Made by a program: the position numbers and the translations under genes
Notes under the pieces: generated by a model
Seen by the model: the letters and a program-made list of their open reading frames with translations, nothing else
Database searches by the model: none
What the model was told of the DNA's origin: nothing
Shown here: positions 37,847 to 49,343 of the stretch, in pieces
Numbering within the stretch: position 1 is the stretch's first letter
Layout: every line of letters starts with the position of its first letter
Origin: Cololabis saira
Lineage: Eukaryota > Chordata > Actinopteri > Beloniformes > Belonidae
NCBI RefSeq assembly: GCF_033807715.1
Contig: NC_084596.1
Location: 32,872,879-32,936,878 of the forward strand
DNA length: 64,000 bases
Reading direction: 5' to 3'

Positions 37847-40800
37847 TTTGCACAATGACAACAGTAAAGTTTTTTATCATACAAGGACAAATAATTTGTG
37901 CAGGAGAGGAAAAGAAGCCCGAAGGGCTTATAAAAAATCCTCCCCCTCAATACAAAATCACCAAAACAAATCAATCAATAGAAAAAGAAAAGGTCCCCAG
38001 ATCATTCTGATCCAGTGTAAATGGGGCATCAGAAAGGTTGATGATACTTTCTACACACATCATACTGACTGTCCAAGACACTTGCCACATTCAACCTCTA
38101 TATTCTTTGGATTTCATGTCTGATATTCCATCTTTTGTACTGATGCTTACAACTACCGATATTCATATTTTTCCTCAATAAATGAAAATAAAACCTGAGT
38201 GAAGACTGGATTTCTACAATGACAATTCAATGAGCTACATTCATACAACAAATGATTTGAAGAACCTTTTGTTTTGCCATATCCAATTCTCTCTGGAATA
38301 ATTAAGAGGATGGTGCAATATTCTGATCCATTCCCTCGTGTAAACACGTCTTCAGGACACACAGCACACACAGAGTTAAACTTTGCCTGCTCCTTTTCAT
38401 CCAGTGATTTCATCCTACAACCTCCAGATCTGGTTAAATCCTGCCTGACCTCACGTCTGCCTTCTTTCTATTTGATTACCATGTGGCAGGAGGAGTATGC
38501 AGTAAAATACACCGTAAATATGTTTTCAGCAGCATCAAGTCCGTCAATTTTAGGATGTACATCGGACAGGAAAAGGGGTTGACACCAGCAGAAAAAGATC
38601 ATCTTAATGCATCTGTTCCTGGAACCATGTAACAAGGACGGGGATTAAAGCTGATATTGTAATCCTAATAATTATTCTTTATTTTTTCTTATTCCTTTTC
38701 ACTTCACTAACAAGAATCAGCAAAGTGACATCCATCCCCTTAAAAGCCAGCTGATGCTATGGAAGCAGGAAGTTAAGCTTGCATCAGAGCGCATCTGCGT
38801 CTCTCGTCTCCCACCTGACCAGCACCGAGCTGAGGGGGCTCATTAGAGGAGAACTCGTGTTCCCAACAGATATAAATTGCTGTGTGTTTATCACATGTTG
38901 AAAAAAGCTTTTCTGTATTATAATTCATTCCTCTAGCTTCAGATGACCTAATTTACAAAAACATTTCTACTTTAAGTATGACCACCTTGAAGAAACATCC
39001 TCAGAGCAACATCTGTGAACATTTGTCTAAGACAAAAGCATTCCTTTTTTTAATATAATATAAAAATAAAATACTAAAGCTCACATATTTTACTTGCACA
39101 CCTAAGAAATTGTGACTTTAATCAAGACGATACGTACATGCAAAAGTATTTAGGTGCTTTGTTTTAAAACTAATCAAACAGATTCAGGAAAACCGAACAG
39201 AGAAACTTCCGAGCGCTCCTGCCTGGGAGCAGTTCAGCTGTTCATGCCCATGTTTTCCTTCAAGTGAGGAAATTTATGTGTCAGCATAATCCTACTGAAA
39301 TCCACGAGTCTTTTTAACCCTTTGCAGATCCAATTATCTACAAACCACAAGTCGTCACAGCAGAGCTGGTTTGAAATGTGTCGATTCAATCTTAAAATTA
39401 AGTCACACACTGCAAGGAAATCCTCCACCTTTCTCTACTAATAATAACAAAAATAACAATTTCTCTTTAGTTTTTTTACCTTCAGAAAAGGCAACAAAAA
39501 AATTCTTATTGTTTGGAACAACAACAAAAAGTTAATATGATAAACTAAACAAAGAAAAAGGTCACCGTACAATAGATCCATACCATCCTCTGGGCTTTCA
39601 GGGAGTTTTATGACCTGATCAGCTTTAAAATAAAGATAACTTTTGATAACCACGGAATAACACTTATTTATGATTTCAGGTATTATTATTAGTTGTACGT
39701 AAAGTCGCCATAGATTATAAGTTATAGGTTATGAACCCTTGGACACAAGCAGCCCCTTCTCTATGAATGCACCTGAGCAGCGCAAGTATGCTCCTGTATT
39801 TAAACTACGGTAATCCACAACACTTCTTTTGTGCAGCAAGGAACTTAACCCAACTGTGACACTGTAACAGAGCTCAGCTGAGATTTAAAATAGAGAAAAA
39901 TACTCACCTACGACGAGGCCGCATTCAGGACATATCATGTCCCCGGCCCTGTAGTCCTCCACCAGTATGGCATCGGGGTGGTTGGGACACGTAACTCTGG
40001 GCAGGGTCAGAAAGTCTCCACTACAAGGAAAGAGAAAGATAATCAAATGAAGACGATGTCAGATCAAGACAAGAAACGCTTTGTAATCTGTTGTTCCAGT
40101 TTACTCCAAACAAGCAGGGAGAAAAAGGCTAAAAACTAAAGAAAGAGAGCAGGTAAAACATTACTTGTATGCTTAAATAGATTAGAAGAATGTGAATAAA
40201 TATTATCTAGTAATTTATTTCTTTGGAAAACAAATAATTACTTGACCAAAACAAACTATTTTACATGGTATGATTTATTTAATATTTCCACACTCCTTTG
40301 TTTAATTCTGTTTTTCCCCCTGATAATAAGGAAAGAACAAATGAAACAGCACGTCATGTGAATAACTGGTTTCTTTTGCGTGTAGTGGTTAAATCAGTCA
40401 ATCTAATACAGGGTTCCTACACATTTACCAAGGTCAAATTCAATCACTTTTCAAGCACTTTCAAGGGGTCATTTTCAAAATCTTCAAGGACCTTATTGCT
40501 GGGGTAAAATATCTACAGGAATATATACACTCATGATTCTTTTTTCCGCTTTTTAATCACAATTATATACAGGACTGTCTCAGAAAATTAGAATATTGTG
40601 ATAAAGTTCGTTATTTTCTGTAATGCAATTAAAAAAAACAAAAATGTCATACATTCTGGATTCATTACAAATCAACTGAAATATTGCAAGCCTTTTACTA
40701 TTTTAATATTGCTGATTATGGTTTACAGCGTAAGATTAAGATTCCCAGAATATTCTAATTTTTTGAGATAGGATATTTGAGTTTTCTTAAGCTGTAAGCC

Positions 40801-41845
40801 ATGATCAGCAATATTAAAATAAAAGGCTTGCAATATTTCAGTTGATTTGTAATGAATCCAGAATGTATGACATTTTTGCATTACAGAAAATAAAGGACTT
40901 TATCACAATATTCTAATTTTCTGAGACAGTCCTGTACATTGTATCATGCTGTAAACATCTAGTTCTGTTTCATCTTACTGATTTTATTTCTCCTTGTAAT
41001 ATCAAAACTATACAATCAGATCCCCATTTTGTGAAAGACAGTTATAATTTCAAGCACTTTCAAGCACTTAAACTAAAATTCAAGCACTTTCCAGGCCTTG
41101 ATAACACAACATTGAAATTCAAGCACTTTCAAGGATTTCAAGCCCCCGTAGGAACCCTGTAATAGGTTGAAAGCACAAAAAAACTGTCTGAACCTGGACA
41201 GTGTCAACATGTAGATATGGAGATGTAAATATGGCAAAGGTCAAACGTGGACAAAACGCTTTACTGTGACGCAGGCAGGCGGGGGGTTCCCCTTTTAAAC
41301 CATTTCACATGTAAAACCAGCTGTGGAATTTTAATTATATGCTACTTCGAAAGTGAGTTATGCCGTAACGCAGGACAACAGTTGAATCTATTGGAGAACA
41401 ATGAAACCGTTCAGTATTGCTGCAGTAACATGTAAACATCTGTTTGCAGATACGCAGCAAAGCTTTACTTTTATACCACACTCTCTTTACACGAAACATA
41501 GGTTAATTAGCGGCAAAACAGTTGGGAAACAAAACAACGCGAAATTAAGGGGAAACTGTTGAGCACCAGGGGGGAAAATGCTCTGAAAACGTATCTACGA
41601 TGCAAAAAGTGAGTTCTGGCAGCGTCCACCGCTGCGCTGCTAACTAGCTGTCAGCAGCACAATAGACACAACTCTCAAAACGGCTACGAGAATGACGTGG
41701 CGATTTAATAACGCCCTCGGAGCTCTCGTCGCATCGAATAAAGCCCGAGTATATTTTACTAAGTATAAATCTGGGCGTTATTACTGGATAATTCAGATAT
41801 TTTATTGTTAGTGAAAGTTACCACGTACCGGCTCGTAGACGCCAT
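31424..41845 (-). CDS. gtf2b: Transcription initiation factor IIB (TFIIB)
   Basis: TFIIB bridges TBP-bound promoter DNA and RNA polymerase II and helps choose the start site; it acts in the nucleus. Coding exons in transcript order on the minus strand: 41845-41829, 40020-39908, 36791-36658, 35185-35039, 34779-34650, 33416-33135, 31557-31424; total 957 nt, 318 aa plus stop, with consistent phases (human 316 aa). The start is MASTSR followed by a few extra residues (GDFLT) before the conserved [18 protein letters not shown]. The zinc ribbon ligands are visible as TCPNH and ICPECG. The B-reader/linker follows ([20 protein letters not shown]), then two cyclin-like repeats ([40 protein letters not shown]). 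The end is PVDKLPQL, as in vertebrate TFIIB. No key residue is missing. Introns 1, 3, 5 and 6 are loaded with transposons. Confidence 0.97.
31851..32574. mobile_element. Foldback DNA element with inverted repeats of about 150 bp
   Basis: Left arm starts ATGGGCAGAAATATGTGCCA and the right arm is its reverse complement; similarity extends inward to about 32010 and 32400, with tttgaatt-rich arms. The flanks are CTAAATGT (31843-31850) and TTAAATGT (32575-32582), 7 of 8 identical, suggesting an 8-bp target duplication. In gtf2b intron 6. No transposase. Confidence 0.8.
33506..34262. mobile_element. hAT-like element, right end truncated
   Basis: tcgattcgattccgattctt near the left and aaatcgattttttcaacatc near the right match the subterminal zones of a common fish hAT family, but the expected right terminus is replaced by a LINE-type tail. 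In gtf2b intron 5. Confidence 0.55.
34263..34530. mobile_element. LINE/SINE 3' end
   Basis: Contains ggtcctgatcaaggtttctt, then aaaggggagttttccttgct and gcgcctacagaccatctgta, landmarks of a very common teleost retroelement tail, ending in ataaataaaattaaa. In gtf2b intron 5, reaching within about 110 bp of exon 34650-34779. Confidence 0.65.
35216..36437. mobile_element. hAT element with perfect 8-bp target duplication, containing a second hAT
   Basis: Ends TAGGGCTGAAC and GTTCAGCCCTA are flanked by ATCTTAAA on both sides (35208-35215 and 36438-36445). The interior includes a CpG-rich zone and a 22-bp palindrome with a CACGTG core at 35297-35318. A younger hAT is inserted at 35601-35989. In gtf2b intron 3, starting about 30 bp from exon 4. 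Confidence 0.92.
35601..35989. mobile_element. Nested hAT MITE with perfect 8-bp target duplication
   Basis: Ends TAGGGCTGTGCGAT and, inverted, TAGGGCTGGGCGAT are flanked by TCAGGAGG on both sides (35593-35600 and 35990-35997). It lies wholly inside the hAT at 35216-36437 and so inserted later. Confidence 0.93.
36592..36648. repeat. gtf2b: Perfect 20-bp inverted repeat next to gtf2b exon 3
   Basis: Arm gagtttcatctgaactacag (36592-36611) and its exact reverse complement (36629-36648) are separated by 17 bp. In the gtf2b transcript the hairpin would begin 10 nt after the 5' splice site of exon 3. Confidence 0.9.
37320..37505. mobile_element. DNA transposon end fragment
   Basis: The stretch aacttttttgattttaacaa, then atggctgcaatgaaacaaag and ctgaatactttcagtaccca, ending cactgta, is a common fish Tc1/mariner-type repeat end. 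The other end is not seen. Confidence 0.55.
37508..37573. repeat. CA microsatellite
   Basis: (AC)n with one AAAC interruption, in gtf2b intron 2. Confidence 0.95.
37812..38000 (-). mobile_element. LINE 3' end with TTTA tail
   Basis: A (TTTA)n run at about 37814-37849 is followed by gaaaagaagcccgaagggct and ataaaaaatcctcccc. Read on the minus strand this is a LINE 3' UTR ending in an AAAT tail, similar to the one at the right end of the window. Confidence 0.5.
40409..41159. mobile_element. DNA element with inverted ends, interrupted by a younger MITE
   Basis: Ends CAGGGTTCCTAC and GTAGGAACCCTG are flanked by TAATA on both sides (40404-40408 and 41160-41164). The interior is rich in ttcaagcactttcaag words at both sides. 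It is split by the MITE at 40570-40934. In gtf2b intron 1. Confidence 0.8.
40570..40934. mobile_element. Palindromic TA-flanked MITE, copy 2
   Basis: This is nearly identical to 12705-13075 (same ends, same internal inverted halves), bracketed by TA. It is nested in the element at 40409-41159. Confidence 0.92.
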
Positions 41846-41930
41846 GTCTCTCGTCTCTCGTTATGCACGGGAATAAAACAAACGAGTGCTGGACCGCTAT
41901 TTATAACATCGGGTGCGTCACGTGACCCCG
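41846..41930 (-). promoter_or_regulatory. gtf2b: gtf2b core promoter with TATA box and E-box
   Basis: Read on the minus strand, TATAAATAG lies at 41905-41897, about 52-60 nt before the ATG (41845). A start site 25-30 nt downstream of it would give a 5' UTR of roughly 25-30 nt. Just upstream is the perfect palindrome GTCACGTGAC at 41917-41926, an E-box of the USF/MITF type. The flank is CpG-rich. The position relative to the start codon makes a real core promoter likely; I infer this from sequence only. Confidence 0.6.
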
Positions 41931-44900
41931 CGCCTACGGGGAGTCAGGACGACCAAACTAGTCGAGACTGATCAGTATATCGTTTTTTTTTTCAAATTTG
42001 TTTTTAGAAATTCCTTTGGATTTGGAGATGAAAATAATATATCATGATATAGTTTAATATTTATCTGAAATTGAGTTAAGTTAGGTTATTTTCTTCATCC
42101 ATTTAATATTATATATATGGAATTTAACAAAGTATAAAACGTTGATCCCAGAAAGTTAAAAGTCTTAAAAGTATTATGTTTATGGTACCTTTCCTGTATC
42201 AGAAAAGGAAACTGTCACATTCCTCCATATACACTGTTAGCAGGTCAAAATAAATGAAATGCACAGCAATATCTCCACACATAATTCACATTATTTTATG
42301 GTAGGCTAATCTGACCTGCTGTATAGTGACTGAAAATTCTGTAATAAACACATGGACTATATACAAATAACTGGAAAAAACCCTCAGTGATGACCTCCAC
42401 AGCTCTTTAGGTTGGTTTTGAAATCTAGTTTTGGGGGACACCATCATGAGCTGACTCCACTGGACTTGGTTAATCTAAAACAGGGCTCTGGATTGGTCCT
42501 GCAGGAAGGTGCTGGACTAGTTTACCTGCCTGCCCAGGGCCAACCCAGACCTGGTAGCAGCATACCAACAGCATACTGATCCATATCATCTCTAATATAA
42601 CTTTATGCTCAATTGGCTCAATGACAGCTCCAGAAAATGCCTCTAATTATGCACAGATTTGTGGCTTTATACCATTTGAACTGATGATCTTCATGAGAAT
42701 TCAACCCCTCACAGTCATGGTTGGACTGTAGGGGCTGTGTATTTTTCCACTTCCTCACTGGCCACCAGACCACCAGTACACAGTTTGTTTGGTTTTTTTA
42801 AAGATTTTTGTGGCTCTAGTGGCCTTTATTCAAAGAGTAGATATGAAGGGGGTAGAGATGGAGAATGGGCGATGACCTGTAGCATAGGGCTGCAGGCCAG
42901 GACTCGAACCTGGGACCGCTGCAAGAGGACTATAGCATCAGTAATATGGTCCACTTGCTTGATGATGTATGAATTACTTAATTGGTGTTGGATAGTCTCA
43001 AAACATGCATTTTTATAAAATAGAAAAAGATGATTTAGATTTTGAAAACTAGTGTTTGTAACTATATAGCCAACAGTATAATTAAGTTAATCAATACACA
43101 TTTATTATTTTAGCATATGGATATGTCAGAAAATAAACATTACTATTACACAAGGGAATGGAAGTTTTTTAAAAATTATGAAACGGGGAAAAAGATCACA
43201 TATATTTCTCCAAAACTGAGAGGGGTGAGGATGAAAACAATTGAACAGACAGAGATCTTCTTCCTGAAGGTGACAAAAGTTTACAATAATTTCACAAGCA
43301 TTTGTTTGTGAAAGTTTGACAGATTCACCTGAGTTTTATGAGCCTTGTAAGAAAAAAGTAAAACAAAAAGTCAAATAAAATGTGTTTGCGAATAAAGTTT
43401 GAAATCAAAGATGAATTTGACACAGTTTTTTTTTTTGTAATGCTTCACCACAGAAAATAAGAAGGAACTGTGTTGATAGTCACCGTGGTCTCTTTATTCA
43501 CATCTACAAACTGAGTCGCATAAGAAAGATAAAAGATGCTTTCAGCTTTCATCAGCAAAGTTGCACCTTTCAGGTATAAATCTCTGTGGAGCCAAGAATG
43601 TCATTCAATTTTTGTCTTTTTACAATGGAATTTAGTTTTAGAGAGAATCTGGTGTTTAAAATAATAATGATTCCCCTGGAATATTACAGTTTTCATAACA
43701 GTTCTGTTCCAATGTTTGGGTAAGATTTGGAAAAAGCTTTAATTATACATTAACTGTTGTGTATATTTGTATCATATTGTGTAATTATGTATTAATATAT
43801 GTCTAGAAATGAAAACCAGTGACGAATCCTATAAAAATAAAGTGCAAATTGACTAATGATAACTTTTTCTGTAACCGTAATACATTTATTAAAAGAACTG
43901 TATTTAATAAAAGCAGAGCAAATCAGATGAGGATCAATAACTACTCTGGGGACATTGGGCAGTCCCATCTGAATCCATGTATTAGGGAAATCTGGAGGAC
44001 GTGCCTGCATGTCATTTAATTAAACAGTTTACATCATTGTACATAGTTTTATAGCAGCTGGACAGTGAGGCCCAAAACCAAGTTATGTTCCATCATATTA
44101 CCCGATTTGCATAAATCAATACATAAAGTTATCATCATTACCAAGATCATTCAACTGCGGCCAACTGTTTTAGTTTTATATTGTTAGATATGAGTCTATA
44201 TGTCATCAAAATGTGTTTGAATTTCATTAACGTGGTTCAAAACAACTTTCAATCCTTCGGAAATAAAACCATAGAACGCATTTTTCAACCCCTTTTACTT
44301 TGATAATCCAAAGGTGGTGTTTTTTAGGTGTTGGATAAGAGTCAACAGGCCTGGAGATATTGTTGGGGCGCAGAGTTGGATTCATGATACTTTCTGTAAA
44401 TACCTTGGAAAGGAAAGGAGCCAGTTGATCCACAAAAGCAACATAAAATTCAAACATTTACCTATTGTTTCTTGGAGGTGTCAGAGGTTCTTGATTTTTT
44501 TTTGTCTGTTTCTTTTGGCTCATTAAGTGTTTCAGAGAAACTGTTGTCAGCAGGTGTGTTATATTATGAGACCTATAAGTATCTATGAAATGTGGAACAA
44601 TGTTAATATTTTCTTTAACGATTGTTTTTTTTACCGATATACCTATTTTTTTTGTACAGAGGTATTCTGTACTCAGAAAAGTAGCATTTAACCCAAATAA
44701 GCTATTTAACATACATATATACTAAACTATACTAAATACAGAGCTTACACTTTTTTTAAGCAGCATATAAGTTTGTCTGTTCATGCGGTTGCCCTAGAGG
44801 GAAACCTCAGTGGTTTGCCAGTAAAAAAGTCAAATAAAGGTCATAAAAACATGAACTGACAACCTCTGCACTTCAATAACAAATCTCTTTTCAGTAACAA

Positions 44901-46967
44901 ATATTCTTGGGAACCCCACTGATGAAAACAAAAAACAAGTGTGAAATCATGGGCCTGTGTTCGTGACCCAGGAACGACCTGTTCCTCTTCAGCATCCTCT
45001 CCAGGCCTGTGTGGGAAACCACTCAGTCACAAAGCAGAGTGGTGTCCATTGATTTGTTTGTCACACATGAAACCTAATCTATCTGCTATCTCTTATACCG
45101 TACATGAATGTAACCAAACACGAAAGATACAACATAGTTGATTTTTCTGTGACTTTACAAAACTGGAAAATCGGTACCCGAACAGTCAGGAGTGTCAGCT
45201 TGTGTCAACACAACAGCAGATGGAGCTAAACGAAAGCAGGTTCTCTGGTTTGAAACTGAAAGGCCTTGCCGAGCAATGACAGTCTTTGTTCTAGGATGCA
45301 GATCGCAGTTAATTGTGTTTGAAGAAAGGTCACCCAGCTATCGTTCACTAGTTATCTGTATCAGAATCAGAACTGTTTGAGTTGTAACATGAAACTGAGG
45401 CCAACATGGAGTACAGTCTCTCTTTGTATCGTCTTGGTTGAACAGTTGAGCCCTTTCATCGCATATATTCTGCAATTTCAGCTCAGTTCAATTGTTGTTG
45501 TTTTTTTTTTAATCCCCAAAGGTATAATATATAGTATAGTCAGTGATTATAAAGAGCCATTGAATGTTATTGCTGTGGTAAGAAGGGTTTCCTGTAGTGG
45601 TCTGTGTTGCAGATATCTCTGACTGAACTCTGTTGCTGAATCACTGCGTTGTGAAGGCTTTGCTCAGTGTCGTCCATTATGTTATCATTTTATGAAGCAT
45701 CTTAAGCGTGTCTAGAGCAGACCCTAGAACAGAAGCAGCATTTATCAGACAGTTAGTAGTCAGTCAGTAGCTCTGATGCTGCAACTCCAACAGATGACTA
45801 GGACCACAAACCTGTGTGACGCCTGTAATAAATTACTGAAAACATTCAGAGGCCTGAGCTTTATTTGAGAAGACTGCTCAGCCCCTCCTTTTAAACAGCT
45901 TTAGTGTTGCATCTCCAGTCCAGTCTGTTGTCCACTAAACCACTAAAGTATTTATACTCCTCCATCTACTCTTGTTGGACAGGATGTAGATAGCATTAGG
46001 CCTGGTCCTCCCAAAAGCCTGCAATGGTCTCCTTTGTCTTGTTTAAAGTTGTTTAAATCGACTTTTACAAGAGATATATACACTGTGTGTCTTCTTTTTT
46101 TTTCATTTCAGTGAATTCGTCTTCCTCAAAAGCCTTTTAAACTTGCTTTCTAAGAAATCTGCTTTCCAGGAACATTTACTGGAATGACTACTAAATTCAA
46201 GATGCACATATGCCATCTGACATGCCCCGACCTGACAACTGGAAGTTGTAGTCCCAACAGACAGGGCGTGGTCCCCTCCAGGGGGAGGGGCAAACAAATC
46301 ACGTCCCAGTCTGTTTCTTTGTTCACGTTTCCTTTATCTTCCAAAGGCAGCAAAATGTCACAAATCACCGTTTTTATTCAACATCATTTGCTGTATTACA
46401 TTTGATCAAATTAGCCCACCAAGAAGTATGATTATTGATTACATGCATGGCCCACACTGGAGACCTCTCCTGCTTTATGCCACTCACGTGGATAATGGGA
46501 GTTAAAACACAGAATGAACAGCAGCACTTTTTTCTCATGCAACATCCAGTCAGTCAGGTCTATGCTGGGAAATGTAAACCTCATTAGGCAGGTCCCCTGG
46601 CCCAGCTCACAAAACTGCTGTCTAAAAGTATCTAGGCTTCTCAGGCCATGCTGCTTAACCACTTCCAGTGACACCACAGTGCAGCTTTGTTACTCAGACA
46701 CAACCCATAAATCTGAAAACTGAATATAGGCTGCTGCCTTGAGTAGTAAAACTCTGATATGAACCCATTACCAACTTTTATAGCAGTTAAACACCTCAGT
46801 TTGTTTTAGAAACAGGCAGATGTGTTTAAATGTAATCTGTGATACGAAAAATCAGTAAAGCACACGAGTTCACGTGCAGCAGAGGACAATTTATCTTATC
46901 TGGGGGTTAAAGTGAATTAATTTCCCAGATCAAAGGGACACTGACTGGACTCTGCCTAAACATGCAG
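41931..46967. other. Intergenic spacer between gtf2b and lrrc8d
   Basis: No exon-like ORF is seen on either strand; the short ORFs lack splice context and family resemblance. It contains a SINE-like repeat at 42781-42960 and otherwise AT-rich sequence of no recognised type. The KYAT3 gene that lies near GTF2B in human is not detectable. Confidence 0.6.
42781..42960 (-). mobile_element. tRNA-derived SINE-like repeat, minus strand
   Basis: Read on the minus strand it contains ccaggttcgagtcc, a good match to the tRNA B box, in a context (gcggtcccaggttcgagtcc) typical of fish SINE heads. The A box is not clear and there is no intact cloverleaf, so it is not called a tRNA gene. Confidence 0.5.
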
Positions 46968-46975
46968 ACCTGTTG

Positions 46976-47737
46976 CAGTGGCGTCAATTCAGTCAAAGCT
47001 AAGGTATGGCAAGGTTACGAGTCACAGAACTTAACTAGAGTATCAATCAACACGTCCAGCAAATACTCATCACACAAGTCTGCTATGGAGCTTATCTGTG
47101 TGGTCAAGAAAATTGGAACTTTTTCAAATGCAGTCTCGCTCACTGCAAAAACTCAAAATCTTACCAGGAATATTTGTCTTATTTCTAGTTAAAATGTCTA
47201 ATTTTTAGTCAAAAAATCTCATTACACTTAAAACAAGAGTCATCACCAGAAAAATAACTTATTTGACCATTTTCATCTGTTTCAAGTAAATTTTCACTTG
47301 AAATAAGTAGAAAAATCTGCCAGTGGGACAAGATTTATCTTCTCATTACAAGCAAAAAAAATGTTGTTCCATTGGCAGATTTTTCTACTTATTTTAAGTG
47401 AAAATTTACTTGAAACAGGTGAAAATGGTTGTTTTTGAGTCTTGTCTTAAATGTAATGAGATTTTTTTTTACTAAAAATTAGACATTTTAACTAGAAATA
47501 AGACAAATATTCTTGTTAAGATTTTGAGTTTTTGCAGTGTATAATAAATAGTGAAATCGATCATGTTGTTCTGATTTGCATTTGTAGTTATTCTATATGT
47601 ATTAGGTAATAGAATAATCAATACAAATAGACACAGACTAATTCCATAAATGTATTTAAAAAACAAACATTTACATTTTCCCTTGAAGCCAAGGTGTGGC
47701 GTCTGCCATACCTTGCCATACCCAATTGACGCCCCTG
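46976..47737. mobile_element. hAT element with perfect 8-bp target duplication, containing a foldback MITE
   Basis: Ends CAGTGGCGTCAATT and AATTGACGCCCCTG are near-inverse and are flanked by ACCTGTTG on both sides (46968-46975 and 47738-47745). Subterminal ggtatggcaagg recurs inverted. A second element occupies 47141-47539. Confidence 0.9.
47141..47539. mobile_element. Palindromic foldback MITE
   Basis: Begins cactgcaaaaactcaaaatc and ends with its reverse complement; the halves are inverted copies for about 190 bp each, including cagatttttctacttatttt inside. It is nested in the hAT at 46976-47737. Confidence 0.88.
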
Positions 47738-48649
47738 ACCTGTTGCAGAGACAGCTCATTTGTTATAATAGTGGTGTATGTATGCATGTATGTATTCCTG
47801 CTGCAGAGGCATAAAGAACAAAGACGAAATCAATCATCAGCGTTATCACTTGTTTATGGAGCCAATGGTCATGTACCCTCTCCACGTGTGATCTTGCGTC
47901 ACAAAACCGGAGACAACATTTCTTTCGTCCTCTCTCCCTTTTTTTCCTGCTTTTTTTTTTCTCTGTGCAGGGGAAGCGTGAGTGGAAACAAAGTGGCAGC
48001 AGCCAGCAGCCCAGGACCGGCTGAAACCTGTATGGATTGCAACTGAGAAGACACTTCCTCCACCCAGCCAGCGCTCCTCCACCCACAGAGGGCTCCCGAA
48101 CAAATCCACAAAGGCCCGGAAGTTTTGCACGTGTTCTAGTCGCTCTCTCGCACAAAGACGGACATGCCGATAACTAAAACACACGCCTTAATTAATCAGA
48201 TTAGATAATCCGGCCAAGTCTTTAAAAATATGAACCAAACTGGTGGTGCGTTTCAGTCCTGCAGGGGAGGCAGGAAACTTGGCAGCTAAGTTTTCTTAGT
48301 TAGTCGTAAAAAAAAAAAAAAGAAACACCTCGGATTTTATGGTGTATTACGAAGCGGATTGGTTTCATTTACTGACTAATAAGTGACATATAAAAAATTC
48401 AAGCTGTGCCCTTATAAAACCGCTGAATGTACTGAAGTACACACTGTTCCAGGCTGTAGCCTACTGTGAAGTCGTAAAATAGTCCCTATTTATAATGCGA
48501 GGACTACATTATCCAATAAAACTCGAAAGTGTTAAAAACAAAAAACAAAAAAACCCAACATAATCAATTTCATGAAAATACTTTACTGTGTATTAGTCTT
48601 AGTTTCACGGTTGTAAACTAATGAGTATCTACATTTCCCACTCAGCTTC

Positions 48650-49058
48650 ACGCACCGTGAACGCAGCACCAGACAACAGGCGGTGTCTGCGGAAAGTTGC
48701 TACGTCATCCTCCAATGAGAAGCGCCCGGAGCAGCGACAGCGGCTCCGAGCGGCTCCATGTTGGATCCGTCTTCTTAGAAATACTGCGCTCCGGAGCTCT
48801 ACCTGCGGCTTCCACCAGACTCGCAGCCGGGAGGTCCACTCTGCAGCGCAGGCTCCGGCATGAGGGCTCCCCACCAGCCGCACCGCCACGAACATATGTT
48901 CACCGGGGCTTTGCTGCACTCAGCCGCGTCATTTCCACAGTTTTTAACGGGGCTGGGAAATTAGGTTAAAGACGCACTTGATGAGCAGATGGGGAAGTGA
49001 GTGGCATGCAGGGTGAAGAAGAAGAAATAATTGGATTTAGACAACGCCACACACGGCA
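48650..49058 (+). promoter_or_regulatory. lrrc8d: Probable lrrc8d CpG-rich promoter and noncoding first exon
   Basis: This is the most CpG-dense stretch upstream of lrrc8d, in an otherwise AT-rich region. A good 5' splice site follows at 49059 (ggca then gtaagta). LRRC8 genes typically have noncoding first exons and one coding exon, so this would splice to 51686. Start site and exon edges are inferred; another donor or first exon is possible. Confidence 0.5.
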
Positions 49059-49318
49059 GTAAGTATATTTCCCTCGGTAACATTTTTCACAGCACCCTTA
49101 GAATAAACACAATACACAGAAATTACTAATAAATGGACATTGTTAAGAGTAAAGGAAAAGTTGATAGTTGTTTTCAGTACTACTTAACCGGTCAAGGTGC
49201 GTGAATGTTTAACGGGGAGACCCATACTGATTCTCACATTTCATGTCTCAAAAGTCACCTGACCCAGAACACAAGGGTTTAGAATAAAAGGAGAGAAAAA
49301 AAAATAAAACTTGCTGCG

Positions 49319-49343
49319 CAAAAAAAAAAAAAAAAAAAAAAAA
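49319..49343. repeat. Poly-A run
   Basis: About 25 consecutive A near the start of the lrrc8d 5' UTR intron. Confidence 0.9.

Noticed and set aside
42781..42960. A tRNA gene
   Set aside because: A B box is present but no full cloverleaf or A box; better read as a SINE-like repeat.
47763..48184. Overlapping ORFs of 70-130 codons on both strands near 48 kb
   Set aside because: No family resemblance, no consistent splice sites and mutually exclusive frames; probably chance openings in GC-moderate sequence.
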